In this document: positions 45,696 through 55,141 of the stretch, one piece after another | Numbering within the stretch: the stretch's first letter is position 1 | How the letters are laid out: each line of letters opens with the position of its first letter | NCBI RefSeq assembly: GCF_001428125.1 | Contig: NZ_LMSM01000009.1 | Location: forward strand, 166,709 to 230,708 | Source of the DNA: Nocardioides sp. Soil774 | Lineage (GTDB): Bacteria; Actinomycetota; Actinomycetes; Propionibacteriales; Nocardioidaceae | Direction of reading: 5' to 3' | DNA length: 64,000 nucleotides | Notes under the pieces: generated by a model | Databases searched by the model: none | Seen by the model: the letters and a program-made list of their open reading frames with translations, nothing else | Told to the model about the DNA's origin: nothing | Made by a program: the position numbers and the translations under genes

Positions 45696-45696
<1 letters not shown>
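45238..45696 (+). CDS. mec: Mec-like JAMM metalloprotease (CysO-cysteine hydrolase)
   Basis: A 152-residue JAB1/MPN+ domain protein. Zinc/catalytic residues: Glu in PDEACGVVAG and the JAMM motif YHSHTATEAYPSRTDIG (HxH...S..D). In mycobacteria Mec releases cysteine from the CysO-cysteine adduct. GTG 45238 is 7 nt after TAGGCT (45225-45230). Its stop shares one base with the cysO start, so coupling is tight. Confidence 0.92.
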
Positions 45697-46941
<1,245 letters not shown>

Positions 46942-46959
46942 CCCCCGGGCCGGCCGGGC

Positions 46960-48009
46960 TCAGTTGGGTGAGGTGAGCCTCAGGTCCATGGCGACGTCGA
47001 ACTCGCTGCCCTCGACGGGCGGCAGGTCGAGCAGGTCGAGCGCGAGGTTGGCGATCATCCCGTTGCGCACCGGCGGACGCCGCATGCCGTAGACCGTGCG
47101 GCGGGTGCCGGGGTCCTTGTAGGTGGGGTTGATCGCGTAGAGGTCGACGCCGTGGTCCACCGCGGAGCCGCGCGCCATGAAGACGATCCGGTAGTCGTCG
47201 AGGAGCGTGGCGTCGTCGTGCGACGGACCGTGGCCGCCGTGGTCGCTGGTGAGCAGGATCGTGGTGCCCGCGCGGCGGGCGGGGTCGGCGTTGACCGCCT
47301 TCACGACGCGTCCCACGAGCTTGTCGGACTGGCGCACGGCGCGCAGGTAGGGCTTCGACATCCAGCCGTGCGCGTGGCCGGCGACGTCGGGCGGTGACAG
47401 GTGCAGGAACCGGAAGTCGCGGTCGACGGGGAGGTCGGCGATGAGCTGGTCGACCAGCGCCGAGTTGTCGAGGTCGATCGTGGTGCGGTCGATCGCGTCG
47501 GGCCAGGAGCGCTGCCAAAGGCTGAACTTGGTCTTCGCGGCGAACAGCGCCGTCGAGCCGCCGGCGGCGTCGACCGCGGTGAACACCGACCCCACGTCGT
47601 GGCCGGCCGCCGCCTGCACCGTGCTCGGGGTGGGGCGGTCGTCGTTCCACGTGACGCCGTGGCCGCCCTTCGCGGCCTCGATGCGCCGACCGGTGACCAT
47701 GCCGGTGTGGTTGGGCAGCGTCACCGTCATCTCGCGCTCGGTGCGCGCGTTCATCGTCGAGGCGCCCACCCGCATGAAGCGGTAGAGGTTGGGCAGCTCC
47801 TTGCGGCCCAGCTTGCGCACCGCGGCGACGCTCATCCCGTCGATGGAGATGGCGAGCACCGACTCCGAGTCGGCGCGGCGGGCGGGGGCACCGGCACCGG
47901 CCACGTCGTCCGGGGCGACGACCGCGCAGGCGGGCGCGCCGGCCAGGACGACGCTCGCCGAGGCGAGCAGGGAGACGAGGGACGCGGTCACGCGGGATCG
48001 ACGAGGCAC
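46960..48009 (-). CDS. Secreted alkaline phosphatase/phosphodiesterase superfamily protein
   Basis: A 349-residue exported protein of the nucleotide pyrophosphatase/phosphodiesterase type. A signal sequence covers residues 1 to about 29 (SVVLAGAPACAVV). Metal ligands are visible in ISIDGMSV, the nucleophile region TVTLPNHTGMVTG (Thr/Asn), HLSPPDVAGHAHG and LTSDHGGHG. Substrate unknown. I chose GTG 48009, 6 nt after TATCGT on the minus strand (48016-48021); the frame is open another 57 codons upstream without a signal peptide. Confidence 0.85.
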   Translation of the reverse strand: MPRRSRVTASLVSLLASASVVLAGAPACAVVAPDDVAGAGAPARRADSESVLAISIDGMSVAAVRKLGRKELPNLYRFMRVGASTMNARTEREMTVTLPNHTGMVTGRRIEAAKGGHGVTWNDDRPTPSTVQAAAGHDVGSVFTAVDAAGGSTALFAAKTKFSLWQRSWPDAIDRTTIDLDNSALVDQLIADLPVDRDFRFLHLSPPDVAGHAHGWMSKPYLRAVRQSDKLVGRVVKAVNADPARRAGTTILLTSDHGGHGPSHDDATLLDDYRIVFMARGSAVDHGVDLYAINPTYKDPGTRRTVYGMRRPPVRNGMIANLALDLLDLPPVEGSEFDVAMDLRLTSPN

Positions 48010-48100
48010 CGGGTGACGATAACCCGGGCGACCCGGTGTGACCGGCCCGACGCCCCCGACAGCGTGACCACTGACGGCCCGAGCGCCTAGCCTGCTTCCT

Positions 48101-48913
48101 GTGCCGCCCATCTCCGCCGATGCCCCGATCGGCATCTTCGACTCCGGTTTCGGCGGGCTGACGGTCGCCCGGTCGGTCATCGACCAGCTGCCGCACGAGT
48201 CGGTGGTCTACCTCGGCGACACCGCCCGGCAGCCCTACGGGCAGAAGCCGATCAGCGAGGTCCGCGAATACGCCCTCGAGTGCCTCGACCACCTCTACGA
48301 CCAGGGCGTCAAGGCGCTCGTCATCGCCTGCAACTCCGCGAGCGCGGCGATGCTGCGCGACGCGCGCGAGCGCTACGACGTGCCGGTCGTCGAGGTGATC
48401 CTGCCGGCCGCGCGCCGCGCTGCCGCCGCCACGCGCAACGACCGCGTCGGGGTGATCTGCACCCGCGCGACCGCGAGCTCGATGGCGTACGACGACGCCT
48501 TCGCCGCGGCGCCGCACCTCGACCTCCACATCGCCGCGTGCCCGCGCTTCGTCGACTTCGTCGAGCAGGGCGTCACGGGCGGCGAGGAGCTGCTCGCCGC
48601 GGCCCACGACTACCTCGACCCGCTGGTGGCGGCCGGCGTCGACACGCTCATCCTCGGCTGCACCCACTACCCGCTGCTGACCGGTGTCATCTCCTACGTC
48701 ATGGGCGACCAGGTGACCCTGGTCAGCTCGGCGGAGGAGTGCGCGAAGGACGTCTACAAGATGCTCGCGCGCACCGGGCTGATGCGCGAGGGCGGCGACC
48801 CCGTCTACACCTTCTCGACGACCGGCAGCCCGGAGGAGTTCGCGACCACCGGGCGTCGCTTCCTCGGCTCCGAGCTGCTGAGCGCGACCCAGTTCGCCGG
48901 GGGTGTGCGTTGA
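48101..48913 (+). CDS. murI: Glutamate racemase
   Basis: A 270-residue cofactor-independent racemase making D-glutamate for peptidoglycan. N-terminal [13 protein letters not shown] and [10 protein letters not shown] are family motifs. The two catalytic cysteines are Cys77 (ACNSAS) and Cys187 (GCTHYPLL). GTG 48101 is 7 nt after TAGCCT (48088-48093). Its stop overlaps the next gene's TTG start, so the pair is translationally coupled. Confidence 0.95.
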   Translation: MPPISADAPIGIFDSGFGGLTVARSVIDQLPHESVVYLGDTARQPYGQKPISEVREYALECLDHLYDQGVKALVIACNSASAAMLRDARERYDVPVVEVILPAARRAAAATRNDRVGVICTRATASSMAYDDAFAAAPHLDLHIAACPRFVDFVEQGVTGGEELLAAAHDYLDPLVAAGVDTLILGCTHYPLLTGVISYVMGDQVTLVSSAEECAKDVYKMLARTGLMREGGDPVYTFSTTGSPEEFATTGRRFLGSELLSATQFAGGVR

Positions 48914-49668
48914 AGCTCACCGTCGTCGGCTGCTCGGGCTCATACCCCGGCCCGGACTCGCCCGCCAGCTGCTACCTGCTCGAGGCCGAGCACGACGGCC
49001 GCACGTGGCGGGTCCTGCTCGACCTCGGCAACGGCGCGCTCGGGCAGCTGCACCGCTACGCCGACCCCCTGACGATCGACGCGGTCCTGGTCAGCCACCT
49101 CCACGCCGACCACTGCCTCGACCTCTGCGGCTACTACGTGATGCGCAAGTACCACCCCACCGGCCCGCAGCCGCGGATCCCGGTGTGGGGCCCGGCCGGC
49201 ACCGCGGACCGGATGGCGCGCGCCTACGACCTGCCCGTCGACCCCGGCATGACCGAGGAGTTCGACTTCCGCGCCTACGACGGCGTCCCGGTCGAGGTCG
49301 GCCCCTTCCGCATCGAGGCGCGCGAGGTGGTGCACCCGGTCACCGCCTACGCGCTGCGGGTGAGCGCCGGCGGTCGCACGCTCGCCTACTCCGGCGACAC
49401 GGGGCCGTGCCCGGCCCTCGACGAGGTCGCCAAGGGCGCGCACCTGCTGCTCGCCGAGGCGTCGTTCCGCACCGGCGACGACAACCCGCCCGACCTGCAC
49501 ATGACCGGCGCCGACTGCGGCCGCACCGCGGCCCAGGCCGGCGTCGACCGCCTGGTGCTCACCCACGTGCCGCCGTGGCACGACCCGGCCGACGCCGAGG
49601 CCGAGGCCCGGGGGCAGTGGCCCGGCCCGGTCACGCTGGCGCGCGCCGGGTCGACGTACGACGTGTGA
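48910..49668 (+). CDS. MBL-fold hydrolase (possible cyclic-nucleotide phosphodiesterase)
   Basis: A 252-residue metallo-beta-lactamase-fold enzyme: [13 protein letters not shown] is the HxHxDH zinc motif, AYSGDTGPC supplies the bridging aspartate and LTHVPPWHD the last histidine. By position (after murI, before rph) it corresponds to mycobacterial Rv1339, reported as an atypical cAMP phosphodiesterase. I infer the start at TTG 48910, giving [16 protein letters not shown]; it overlaps the murI stop as TTGA. No ATG or GTG fits. Confidence 0.88.
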   Translation: MKLTVVGCSGSYPGPDSPASCYLLEAEHDGRTWRVLLDLGNGALGQLHRYADPLTIDAVLVSHLHADHCLDLCGYYVMRKYHPTGPQPRIPVWGPAGTADRMARAYDLPVDPGMTEEFDFRAYDGVPVEVGPFRIEAREVVHPVTAYALRVSAGGRTLAYSGDTGPCPALDEVAKGAHLLLAEASFRTGDDNPPDLHMTGADCGRTAAQAGVDRLVLTHVPPWHDPADAEAEARGQWPGPVTLARAGSTYDV

Positions 49669-49677
49669 GCCGGAGGC

Positions 49678-50328
49678 TCAGACCAGACCGGCGTCGTGGA
49701 CGACCATCGCGACCTGCACCCGGTTGGTGCACCCGAGCTTGGTCAGCAGGCGCGAGACGTGCGACTTGACCGTGGGGACCGAGAGGTAGAGCTCGGAGGC
49801 GATCTCGGAGTTGCTGAGCCCGCGGCCGACGCAGACCGCGACCTCGAGCTCGCGCTCGGTGAGCACGGTCAGCCGGTCCCCGGCCGTCGAGGCACGGTCG
49901 CCCGCGGTCAGGTCGCGCACGCGGGACACGAGGCGGCGCGTCGCCGAGGGGGAGAACATCGCGTCTCCGGCGGCGACCGTGCGGATCGCGCCCACGATCT
50001 CGCCCGGCGGGGTGTCCTTGAGCAGGAACCCGTCGGCGCCCGCCGCGACGGCACGCAGCACGTGGTCGTCGGCGTCGAAGGTGGTGAGCACCACCACCGA
50101 CGGCGGTGAGGGGCGCTCGTGCAGCACCTCGGTGGCGCGCAGGCCGTCCATGACGGGCATCCGGATGTCCATCAGCACCACGTCGGGGTCGAGCTGGGCG
50201 ACGAGTGCGACCCCGGCCTCACCGTCGGGGGCCTCGCCCACCACGTCGATGTCGGGCTGCCCGCCGAGCATCAGCGTCAGCGCCGAGCGGACGAGCGGGT
50301 CGTCGTCCACCAGCAGCACCCGGATCAT
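49678..50328 (-). CDS. NarL/LuxR family response regulator
   Basis: A 216-residue response regulator: receiver domain with DDD near the start, phospho-acceptor Asp in VLMDIRMPVMDG (about residue 53), LTTF and LKDTPPGE; C-terminal LuxR HTH (LTERELEVAVCVGRGLSN, then LYLSVPTVKSHVSRLLTKLG). ATG 50328 overlaps the kinase stop (ATGA), so I prefer it to the ATG at 50346. Forms a two-component pair with the kinase. Confidence 0.93.
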   Translation of the reverse strand: MIRVLLVDDDPLVRSALTLMLGGQPDIDVVGEAPDGEAGVALVAQLDPDVVLMDIRMPVMDGLRATEVLHERPSPPSVVVLTTFDADDHVLRAVAAGADGFLLKDTPPGEIVGAIRTVAAGDAMFSPSATRRLVSRVRDLTAGDRASTAGDRLTVLTERELEVAVCVGRGLSNSEIASELYLSVPTVKSHVSRLLTKLGCTNRVQVAMVVHDAGLV

Positions 50329-51533
50329 GCGGTCCACGGTAGCCATGCCTCCAGCACGAAGGTGGAGCCCTCCGTGCGCTGGTCGAGCCGGCCGCCGCGC
50401 AGCTCGGTGCGCTCGCGTAGGCCGACCAGCCCCAGACCGGCCCCGGGAGCCCCGGTCGGTCGCGGGCGGCGGCTGTCGCGCGCCGGGCCGTCGAGCAGCG
50501 GGCCGGGTGGGCCGAGCGGGTTGGCGAGCCGCACGGTGATGCCCGAGTGCGGGTCGCCCGAGGAGCGGATCGCGACGACCGCGCCGGGGGAGTGCTTGCG
50601 CGCGTTGGTGATGCCCTCCTGCACGATGCGGTAGACGGTGCGCCCGGTCGCCGGCGGCACCGGCGTGCTGGCGTCGACCTCGTCGGCGAAGTCGACGTCG
50701 AGGCCGAGGGTCCTCGCCTCGTCGACGAGCGCCGCGATGTCGTCGTACGTCGGTTGCGGGCGCGCGGCGGCAACCCCGGAGTCGTCCTCGCGCAGCACGC
50801 CAAGCACGTCGCGCAGCTCGCGGAGCGCGTCGTTGGCCTGGCCCTGGATCTGGGTCAGGCCCTCCCGCAGCCGCTCCGGGCCGAGGTCGTCGCGGAACGC
50901 GAGGGCGCCGGCCTGCATGGAGACCTGGGTGATCCGGTGGGCGAGGACGTCGTGCATCTCGCGCGCGATGCGGGTCCGCTCGGTGGACCGGGCCTGGGCC
51001 ACGCGCAGCTCCTGCTCACGCTCGGCCCGTTCGGCGCGGCTGCGGAGGGTCCAGAGGAGCTCGCGCCGCGAGCCGATGTAGAGGCCCCAGCCCATCATCC
51101 CGGCGTTGACGACGAGGTTGACCAGCGTGGTGATGACCGGGTCGGTGTCCCTGAAGGGGGCCAGGGTCGTGTAGACCTGCGCGGCGACGAAGTTCGCCGA
51201 GCCGACGACCGCGACCTCCCTGAAGTCGCGACGGGTGGCCACCGAGACGGCGGCCAGGGTGGCCGGGCCGGCGGCGATGCCGGAGAGGGCGCTCATCGCG
51301 GCGATGGCGAGGGCGATCGGCACAGGGGCGCGCCGGCGGACGTGCACGAGCACGTAGGAGGCCACGCCGAGCACGACCTCGGCGGCGAAGAGCTGGCGCT
51401 GCTCGCGCCACTCGGTCGCGGCCACCGACTGCCAGACCGCCACCGAGATCACCACGCACAGCGCGTAGCGCCACGCGTGGGAGGCCCAGGTCAGCTCGGG
51501 CTGCGTCTCCGAGGGGCGGGGCCAGGTCTCCAC
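50325..51533 (-). CDS. Sensor histidine kinase (NarX/DesK type)
   Basis: A 402-residue kinase. About five TM helices occupy residues 20-165, followed by a short coiled coil and the HisKA_3 domain with the phospho-acceptor His in RIAREMHDVLAHRITQV. The HATPase domain follows (GITNARKHSPGA N-box, GLGLVGLRERTELRGG). No extracellular sensor domain is large enough to bind a protein. I chose GTG 51533, 7 nt after TACCCT on the minus strand (51541-51546); GTG 51557 is an alternative that adds eight residues. The signal is unknown. Confidence 0.9.
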   Translation of the reverse strand: METWPRPSETQPELTWASHAWRYALCVVISVAVWQSVAATEWREQRQLFAAEVVLGVASYVLVHVRRRAPVPIALAIAAMSALSGIAAGPATLAAVSVATRRDFREVAVVGSANFVAAQVYTTLAPFRDTDPVITTLVNLVVNAGMMGWGLYIGSRRELLWTLRSRAERAEREQELRVAQARSTERTRIAREMHDVLAHRITQVSMQAGALAFRDDLGPERLREGLTQIQGQANDALRELRDVLGVLREDDSGVAAARPQPTYDDIAALVDEARTLGLDVDFADEVDASTPVPPATGRTVYRIVQEGITNARKHSPGAVVAIRSSGDPHSGITVRLANPLGPPGPLLDGPARDSRRPRPTGAPGAGLGLVGLRERTELRGGRLDQRTEGSTFVLEAWLPWTA

Positions 51534-51714
51534 GGCGTTCAGGGTAGCGATCCACACTCCTACTTTGGTCCTATCCCGGGCGCTGCCGGCACCCGTCCGA
51601 GGACCGATGCGTCAGGTGGCCCCTGACCAGCAGGCTTGTCCCACCATCGCGTGGGGGAGCCACGCGGGGCGGGGTCGTGCACCGATGGCGACGTCGCTGG
51701 GGAGGGACCTGCAG

Positions 51715-51768
51715 CCGGGTCCGGTAACACACGGGGGTGACCGGACCCGGCTCTGTCGCGTCTAGGGT
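51715..51768. promoter_or_regulatory. Inverted repeat and leaderless -10 box before rph
   Basis: CCGGGTCCGGT (51715-51725) and ACCGGACCCGG (51740-51750) are perfectly complementary over 11 bp with a 14-nt spacer. TAGGGT (51763-51768) follows 12 bp later and lies 6 nt before the rph ATG. The repeat is placed around the -35 region, more like an operator than a terminator; no T-run follows. The rest of the gap 51558-51714 shows nothing recognisable. Confidence 0.5.
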
Positions 51769-51774
51769 CGTGCC

Positions 51775-52527
51775 ATGACTTCCGCACCCGACCCCGCACC
51801 GCGCGCCACCCCCCGTGAGGATGGCCGCGCCGACGACGAGCTCCGGCCGATCACCATCACCCGCCACTGGCTCGACCACGCGGCCGGCTCGGTGCTCGTG
51901 GAGTTCGGCGGCACCAAGGTGCTGTGCGCCGCGTCGGCCTCCGAGGGCGTGCCCCGCTGGCGCAAGGGCTCGGGGCTGGGCTGGGTCACCGCCGAGTACG
52001 CCATGCTCCCGGCGGCCACCAACACCCGGTCGGACCGCGAGTCGGTCAAGGGCCGCATCGGCGGGCGCACCCACGAGATCTCGCGCCTGATCGGCCGCTC
52101 GCTGCGCGCGGTCATCGACTACGAGGCGCTCGGGGAGAACACGATCGTGCTCGACTGCGACGTGCTCCAGGCCGACGGCGGCACCCGCACCGCCGCGATC
52201 ACGGGTGCCTACGTCGCCCTGGCCGACGCCGTCGCGCACCTGCGCGGCAACGGCGCGCTGACCGGCGAGCCCCTCACCGGGTCGGTGGCGGCGGTCAGCG
52301 TCGGGATCATCGACGGCGTCCCGCGCCTCGACCTGCCCTACGTCGAGGACGTGCGTGCCGAGACCGACATGAACGTCGTGATGACCGGCGACGGCAAGTT
52401 CGTCGAGGTGCAGGGCACCGCCGAGGGTGCCGCGTTCGACCGCGCCGAGCTCGACGCGCTGCTCGCGCTGGCCGAGAAGGGCTGCGCCGACCTCACCCGC
52501 ATGCAGCAGGAGGCCCTGGCCCGATGA
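51775..52527 (+). CDS. rph: Ribonuclease PH
   Basis: A 250-residue phosphorolytic 3'-5' exoribonuclease that trims tRNA precursors. Motifs [55 protein letters not shown] (two arginines for phosphate/RNA) and [20 protein letters not shown] are all present. ATG 51775 is leaderless. rdgB follows at once and the order murI-MBL-[regulators]-rph-rdgB is conserved apart from the inserted regulator pair. Confidence 0.96.
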   Translation: MTSAPDPAPRATPREDGRADDELRPITITRHWLDHAAGSVLVEFGGTKVLCAASASEGVPRWRKGSGLGWVTAEYAMLPAATNTRSDRESVKGRIGGRTHEISRLIGRSLRAVIDYEALGENTIVLDCDVLQADGGTRTAAITGAYVALADAVAHLRGNGALTGEPLTGSVAAVSVGIIDGVPRLDLPYVEDVRAETDMNVVMTGDGKFVEVQGTAEGAAFDRAELDALLALAEKGCADLTRMQQEALAR

Positions 52528-52537
52528 AGGTGGCGCG

Positions 52538-53152
52538 ATGAAGGTCTTCCTCGCCTCGGCCAACGCCAAGAAGATCGGCGAGATGCAGCGGATCCTGGCC
52601 GAGCACGTGGCGGGCGTGGAGGTGCTCGGGATCACCGACCTCGAGGGCTACGTCGAGCCGGTCGAGGACGAGCCCACCTTCGCCGGCAACGCGCTGCTCA
52701 AGGCCCGTGCCGGGGTCGCGGCGACCGGCCTGCCGTCGATCGCCGACGACAGCGGCCTCTGCGTCGACGCCCTCAACGGCATGCCCGGCGTGCTGTCAGC
52801 GCGCTGGTCGGGGCCTCCGAAGTCGGACGACCGCAACAACGAGCTCCTCCTCGACCAGCTGCACGACGTGCCCGACGAGCGCCGTGGCGCGCATTTCACC
52901 TGCGCGATCGCGTGGGTGATGCCCGACGGGCGCGAGCGGGTCGTCGAGGGCCGCATGGACGGACGGATCATCCGCGAGGTGCGGGGCAGCGGGGGGTTCG
53001 GCTACGACGTCGTGTTCGTCGCCGACGAGCACGACGCCGAGGACCTCACCTCCGCCGAGCTCACGCCCGAGGAGAAGGACCGCATCTCCCACCGGGGCCG
53101 CGCGCTGCGCGAGCTGGCGCCGTACGTCGCCGCGGACCTGTCAGCGGGCTGA
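52538..53152 (+). CDS. rdgB: XTP/dITP diphosphatase (RdgB/HAM1)
   Basis: A 204-residue pyrophosphatase that removes non-canonical purine nucleotides. It begins FLASANAKKIGEMQRIL (the SxNxxK motif), then FAGNALLKARA and IADDSGLCVDALNGMPGVLSARWSG cut across the catalytic site, and ends HRGRALRELA. ATG 52538 is ten bp after the rph stop; an ATG at 52524 is out of frame. Co-transcribed with rph. Confidence 0.95.
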   Translation: MKVFLASANAKKIGEMQRILAEHVAGVEVLGITDLEGYVEPVEDEPTFAGNALLKARAGVAATGLPSIADDSGLCVDALNGMPGVLSARWSGPPKSDDRNNELLLDQLHDVPDERRGAHFTCAIAWVMPDGRERVVEGRMDGRIIREVRGSGGFGYDVVFVADEHDAEDLTSAELTPEEKDRISHRGRALRELAPYVAADLSAG

Positions 53153-53163
53153 GGCCTGCTGGG

Positions 53164-53237
53164 TGCGCCCGGTGAGAGTCGAACTCACACTGTCACGGAC
53201 CTAAACCGTGTGCCTCTGCCTGTTGGGCTACGGGCGC
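53164..53237 (-). tRNA. tRNA with UAG anticodon (nominally Leu), class I shape
   Basis: The 74-nt minus-strand sequence folds as a full cloverleaf. Acceptor is GCGCCCG/CGGGCGC with discriminator A; D-arm GCCC...GGC; anticodon stem CACGG/CCGTG with loop TTTAGGT (anticodon UAG, positions 34-36, after the conserved U33); T-arm GTGAG-TTCGACT-CTCAC. The variable region is only 5 nt (ACAGT). Bacterial tRNA-Leu normally has a long variable arm, so charging by leucyl-tRNA synthetase is doubtful. CCA is not encoded. It sits between rdgB and bcp, in the 101 bp that separate them. Confidence 0.85.
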
Positions 53238-53253
53238 TGGAACCCCGGGGAGC

Positions 53254-53724
53254 TCAGTCCAACCCTAGGTCGCGCCGAAGCTTGGCGACGTGGCCGGTGG
53301 CCTTGACGTTGTACTGCGCGAGCTCGATCGCGCCGGCCTCGTCGACGACGAAGGTCGAGCGGATCACGCCCTCGACCTCCTTGCCGTAGAGCAACTTGCT
53401 TCCGAAGGCGCCGTAGGCCCGGTGCACCGCGAGGTCCTCGTCGGAGAGCAGGGTGAGGGTCAGGGAGTCGCGCTCGCGGAACTTCGCGAGCCTGGCCGGC
53501 TTGTCCTTGGAGATGCCGAGCACCTCGTAGCCCGCGCCGCGCAGCGAGTCGAGCGACTCGGAGAAGTCGCAGGCCTGCTTGGTGCAGCCGGGGGTCATCG
53601 CCGCGGGGTAGAAGTAGACGACGACCTTCCGCCCACGCAGGTCCGAGAGCGTGACCTGCTCCCCGGCATCGCTGGTGAGCGTGAAGTCGGGTGCGGTGTC
53701 CCCGGTGGTGAGTCGGTCGGTCAT
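53254..53724 (-). CDS. bcp: Thiol peroxidase Bcp (peroxiredoxin)
   Basis: A 156-residue peroxiredoxin of the Bcp/PrxQ type. The peroxidatic cysteine is Cys47 in AAMTPGCTKQ and the resolving cysteine is Cys52 five residues on. It reduces hydrogen peroxide and organic peroxides with thioredoxin. ATG 53724 overlaps the stop of the nickel/cobalt transporter gene (ATGA), so it is second in that operon and may share its metal-responsive control. Confidence 0.93.
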   Translation of the reverse strand: MTDRLTTGDTAPDFTLTSDAGEQVTLSDLRGRKVVVYFYPAAMTPGCTKQACDFSESLDSLRGAGYEVLGISKDKPARLAKFRERDSLTLTLLSDEDLAVHRAYGAFGSKLLYGKEVEGVIRSTFVVDEAGAIELAQYNVKATGHVAKLRRDLGLD

Positions 53725-54797
53725 GCGAGTCCCTTCTCGAGCTGCTCCTCGAACCTGTCCTCGACGCGTGCGAGGTGGTAGTACGCCACGCTGGCGCCCC
53801 AGACGAGGACGAACAATGCCACGAGGCCGAAGCCGACGTACTCCAGGTCCATCTCGCCGGCCCAGCCGAGGCCGGGCACCCAGTCGGACGCGAGCTGCAC
53901 GAGCAGCAGCAGGCCGATCGACAGCGCCACGGTCACCGACAGGATGGTGACGGTGAAGTTGTAGTAGATCTTGCGGATCGGCTTGAGGAAGGCCCACGAG
54001 TAGGCGCGGCTCATCAGCACGCCGTCAATGGAGTCGAAGAGCACCATGCCGGCGGCGAAGAGCACCGGCAGCGTCAGCACGGCGTACCAGGGCAGCGCGA
54101 ACGCCGCCGTGCCCCCCGCCAGGACGAGCAGCGCGATCTGCGTGGCGGTGTCGAAGCCGAGCCCCATCAGGAGCCCGACGGGGTAGAGGTGGCGCGCCCG
54201 CGTGACCCGCTGGGTGGTGCGCTTGAAGATGCGGGCCAGGAAGCCGCGGTTGTGCAGGTGGTGCTCGAGGTGCTCCTCGTCGAACGTCCCGGCGCGCAGG
54301 TGCCGGAAGGCGTGGACGATGCCGATCAGCGCGCTGAGGTTCATCAGGCCGATCACGATGAGGAAGGTGCCGGCCGTGAGGGTGCCGACGGTGCCGAGCG
54401 TGCCCTGGAGCACCGACCCCTCGTCGCGCACCGGGTCGGCGAGCGCTCGTACGCCGATCGCGAGGAGGAGGCTGAGCCCGAAGACGACGCTCGAGTGGCC
54501 CAGCCCGAACCAGAAGCCGGTCGTGGTGGCCGGGGAGCCGTCGCCGACGAGCTTGCGGGTGGTGTTGTCGATGGCGGCGATGTGGTCGGCGTCGAAGGCG
54601 TGCCGCGCCCCGAGGAGGAACGCCGCGACCCCCAGGCCGACACCGAAGACGCCCGCGCTGCCCACCTCGAAGCGCTGCGGCGCGACGACCGCGACGAGCA
54701 CGCCCCAGCCCACCGCGTTGAGCGTGACGACGACCGCGGCCATGGCGGCGATGTGGCGCCGGTCGGTGTCGGACCAGGTGCGCGACGGCTTGTTCAC
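53721..54797 (-). CDS. NiCoT family nickel/cobalt transporter
   Basis: A 358-residue NiCoT permease with about eight TM helices. The family signature RHAFDADHIAAIDNTTR (HX4DH) in TM2 binds the metal ion. FDTATQIALL and LFDSIDGVLMSRAYSWA are further motifs. It imports Ni2+ or Co2+ with high affinity. GTG 54797 lies 6 nt after TAACAT on the minus strand, and a Nur-type palindrome lies directly upstream. It is first in an operon with bcp. Confidence 0.93.
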   Translation of the reverse strand: MNKPSRTWSDTDRRHIAAMAAVVVTLNAVGWGVLVAVVAPQRFEVGSAGVFGVGLGVAAFLLGARHAFDADHIAAIDNTTRKLVGDGSPATTTGFWFGLGHSSVVFGLSLLLAIGVRALADPVRDEGSVLQGTLGTVGTLTAGTFLIVIGLMNLSALIGIVHAFRHLRAGTFDEEHLEHHLHNRGFLARIFKRTTQRVTRARHLYPVGLLMGLGFDTATQIALLVLAGGTAAFALPWYAVLTLPVLFAAGMVLFDSIDGVLMSRAYSWAFLKPIRKIYYNFTVTILSVTVALSIGLLLLVQLASDWVPGLGWAGEMDLEYVGFGLVALFVLVWGASVAYYHLARVEDRFEEQLEKGLA

Positions 54798-54803
54798 CCT
54801 GCG

Positions 54804-54826
54804 ATGTTATTGCATGTCATGTGCAA
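54804..54826 (-). promoter_or_regulatory. Nur-like operator and -10 box of the Ni/Co transporter operon
   Basis: TTGCAT-GTCAT-GTGCAA (54810-54826) fits the recalled Streptomyces Nur box tTGCaa-N5-ttGCAA, and the outer five base pairs are perfectly palindromic. It abuts the -10 box TAACAT (minus strand, 54804-54809). The Ni-bound Nur repressor would block the promoter here. The stretch is strikingly AT-rich for this DNA. Confidence 0.65.
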
Positions 54827-54887
54827 CAAGGTGGTGGCCGCCCGGTCCGCGCCGGAGGGCCTCGCGCCGCGTTGGTAGCCTGCCACC

Positions 54888-55136
54888 GTGACCCAGGACA
54901 TGAGCGCGCTCGAGCGCGAGATCGAGGAGACGCGTCAGCGGCTGGCCTCGACCATCGACCAGCTCGCCTACCGCGCCCACCCCAAGACCATCGTCGGGCG
55001 CCAGGTGACGACGGTGAAGTCGCACTTCGTCGACCTCGACACCGGCGCCCCGCGCACCGACAACATCCTCAAGGTCGCCGGCGCGGTGGTGGGTGTCGTC
55101 GTGCTGCTCGCCGTCGTGCGCAAGGTCGCGAGCTGA
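54888..55136 (+). CDS. DUF3618 small membrane protein
   Basis: An 82-residue protein with an N-terminal helix LEREIEETRQRLASTIDQLAYR, the DUF3618 signature, a linker and one TM segment at about 61-79. The soluble part is cytoplasmic-type and the TM anchors its C-terminus. GTG 54888 is 6 nt after TAGCCT (54876-54881). The family usually stands beside envelope or stress genes; here a GroES-like gene follows 5 bp later. Function unknown. Confidence 0.85.
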   Translation: MTQDMSALEREIEETRQRLASTIDQLAYRAHPKTIVGRQVTTVKSHFVDLDTGAPRTDNILKVAGAVVGVVVLLAVVRKVAS

Positions 55137-55141
55137 GCACG

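Noticed and set aside
46942..46959. Bidirectional terminator between cysM and the phosphatase gene
   Set aside because: CCCGGGCCGGCCGGG is palindromic but short with no T-run on either strand.
53164..53237. bldA-type tRNA-Leu (UAA)
   Set aside because: The anticodon loop TTTAGGT gives UAG, not UAA, and the variable arm is short.
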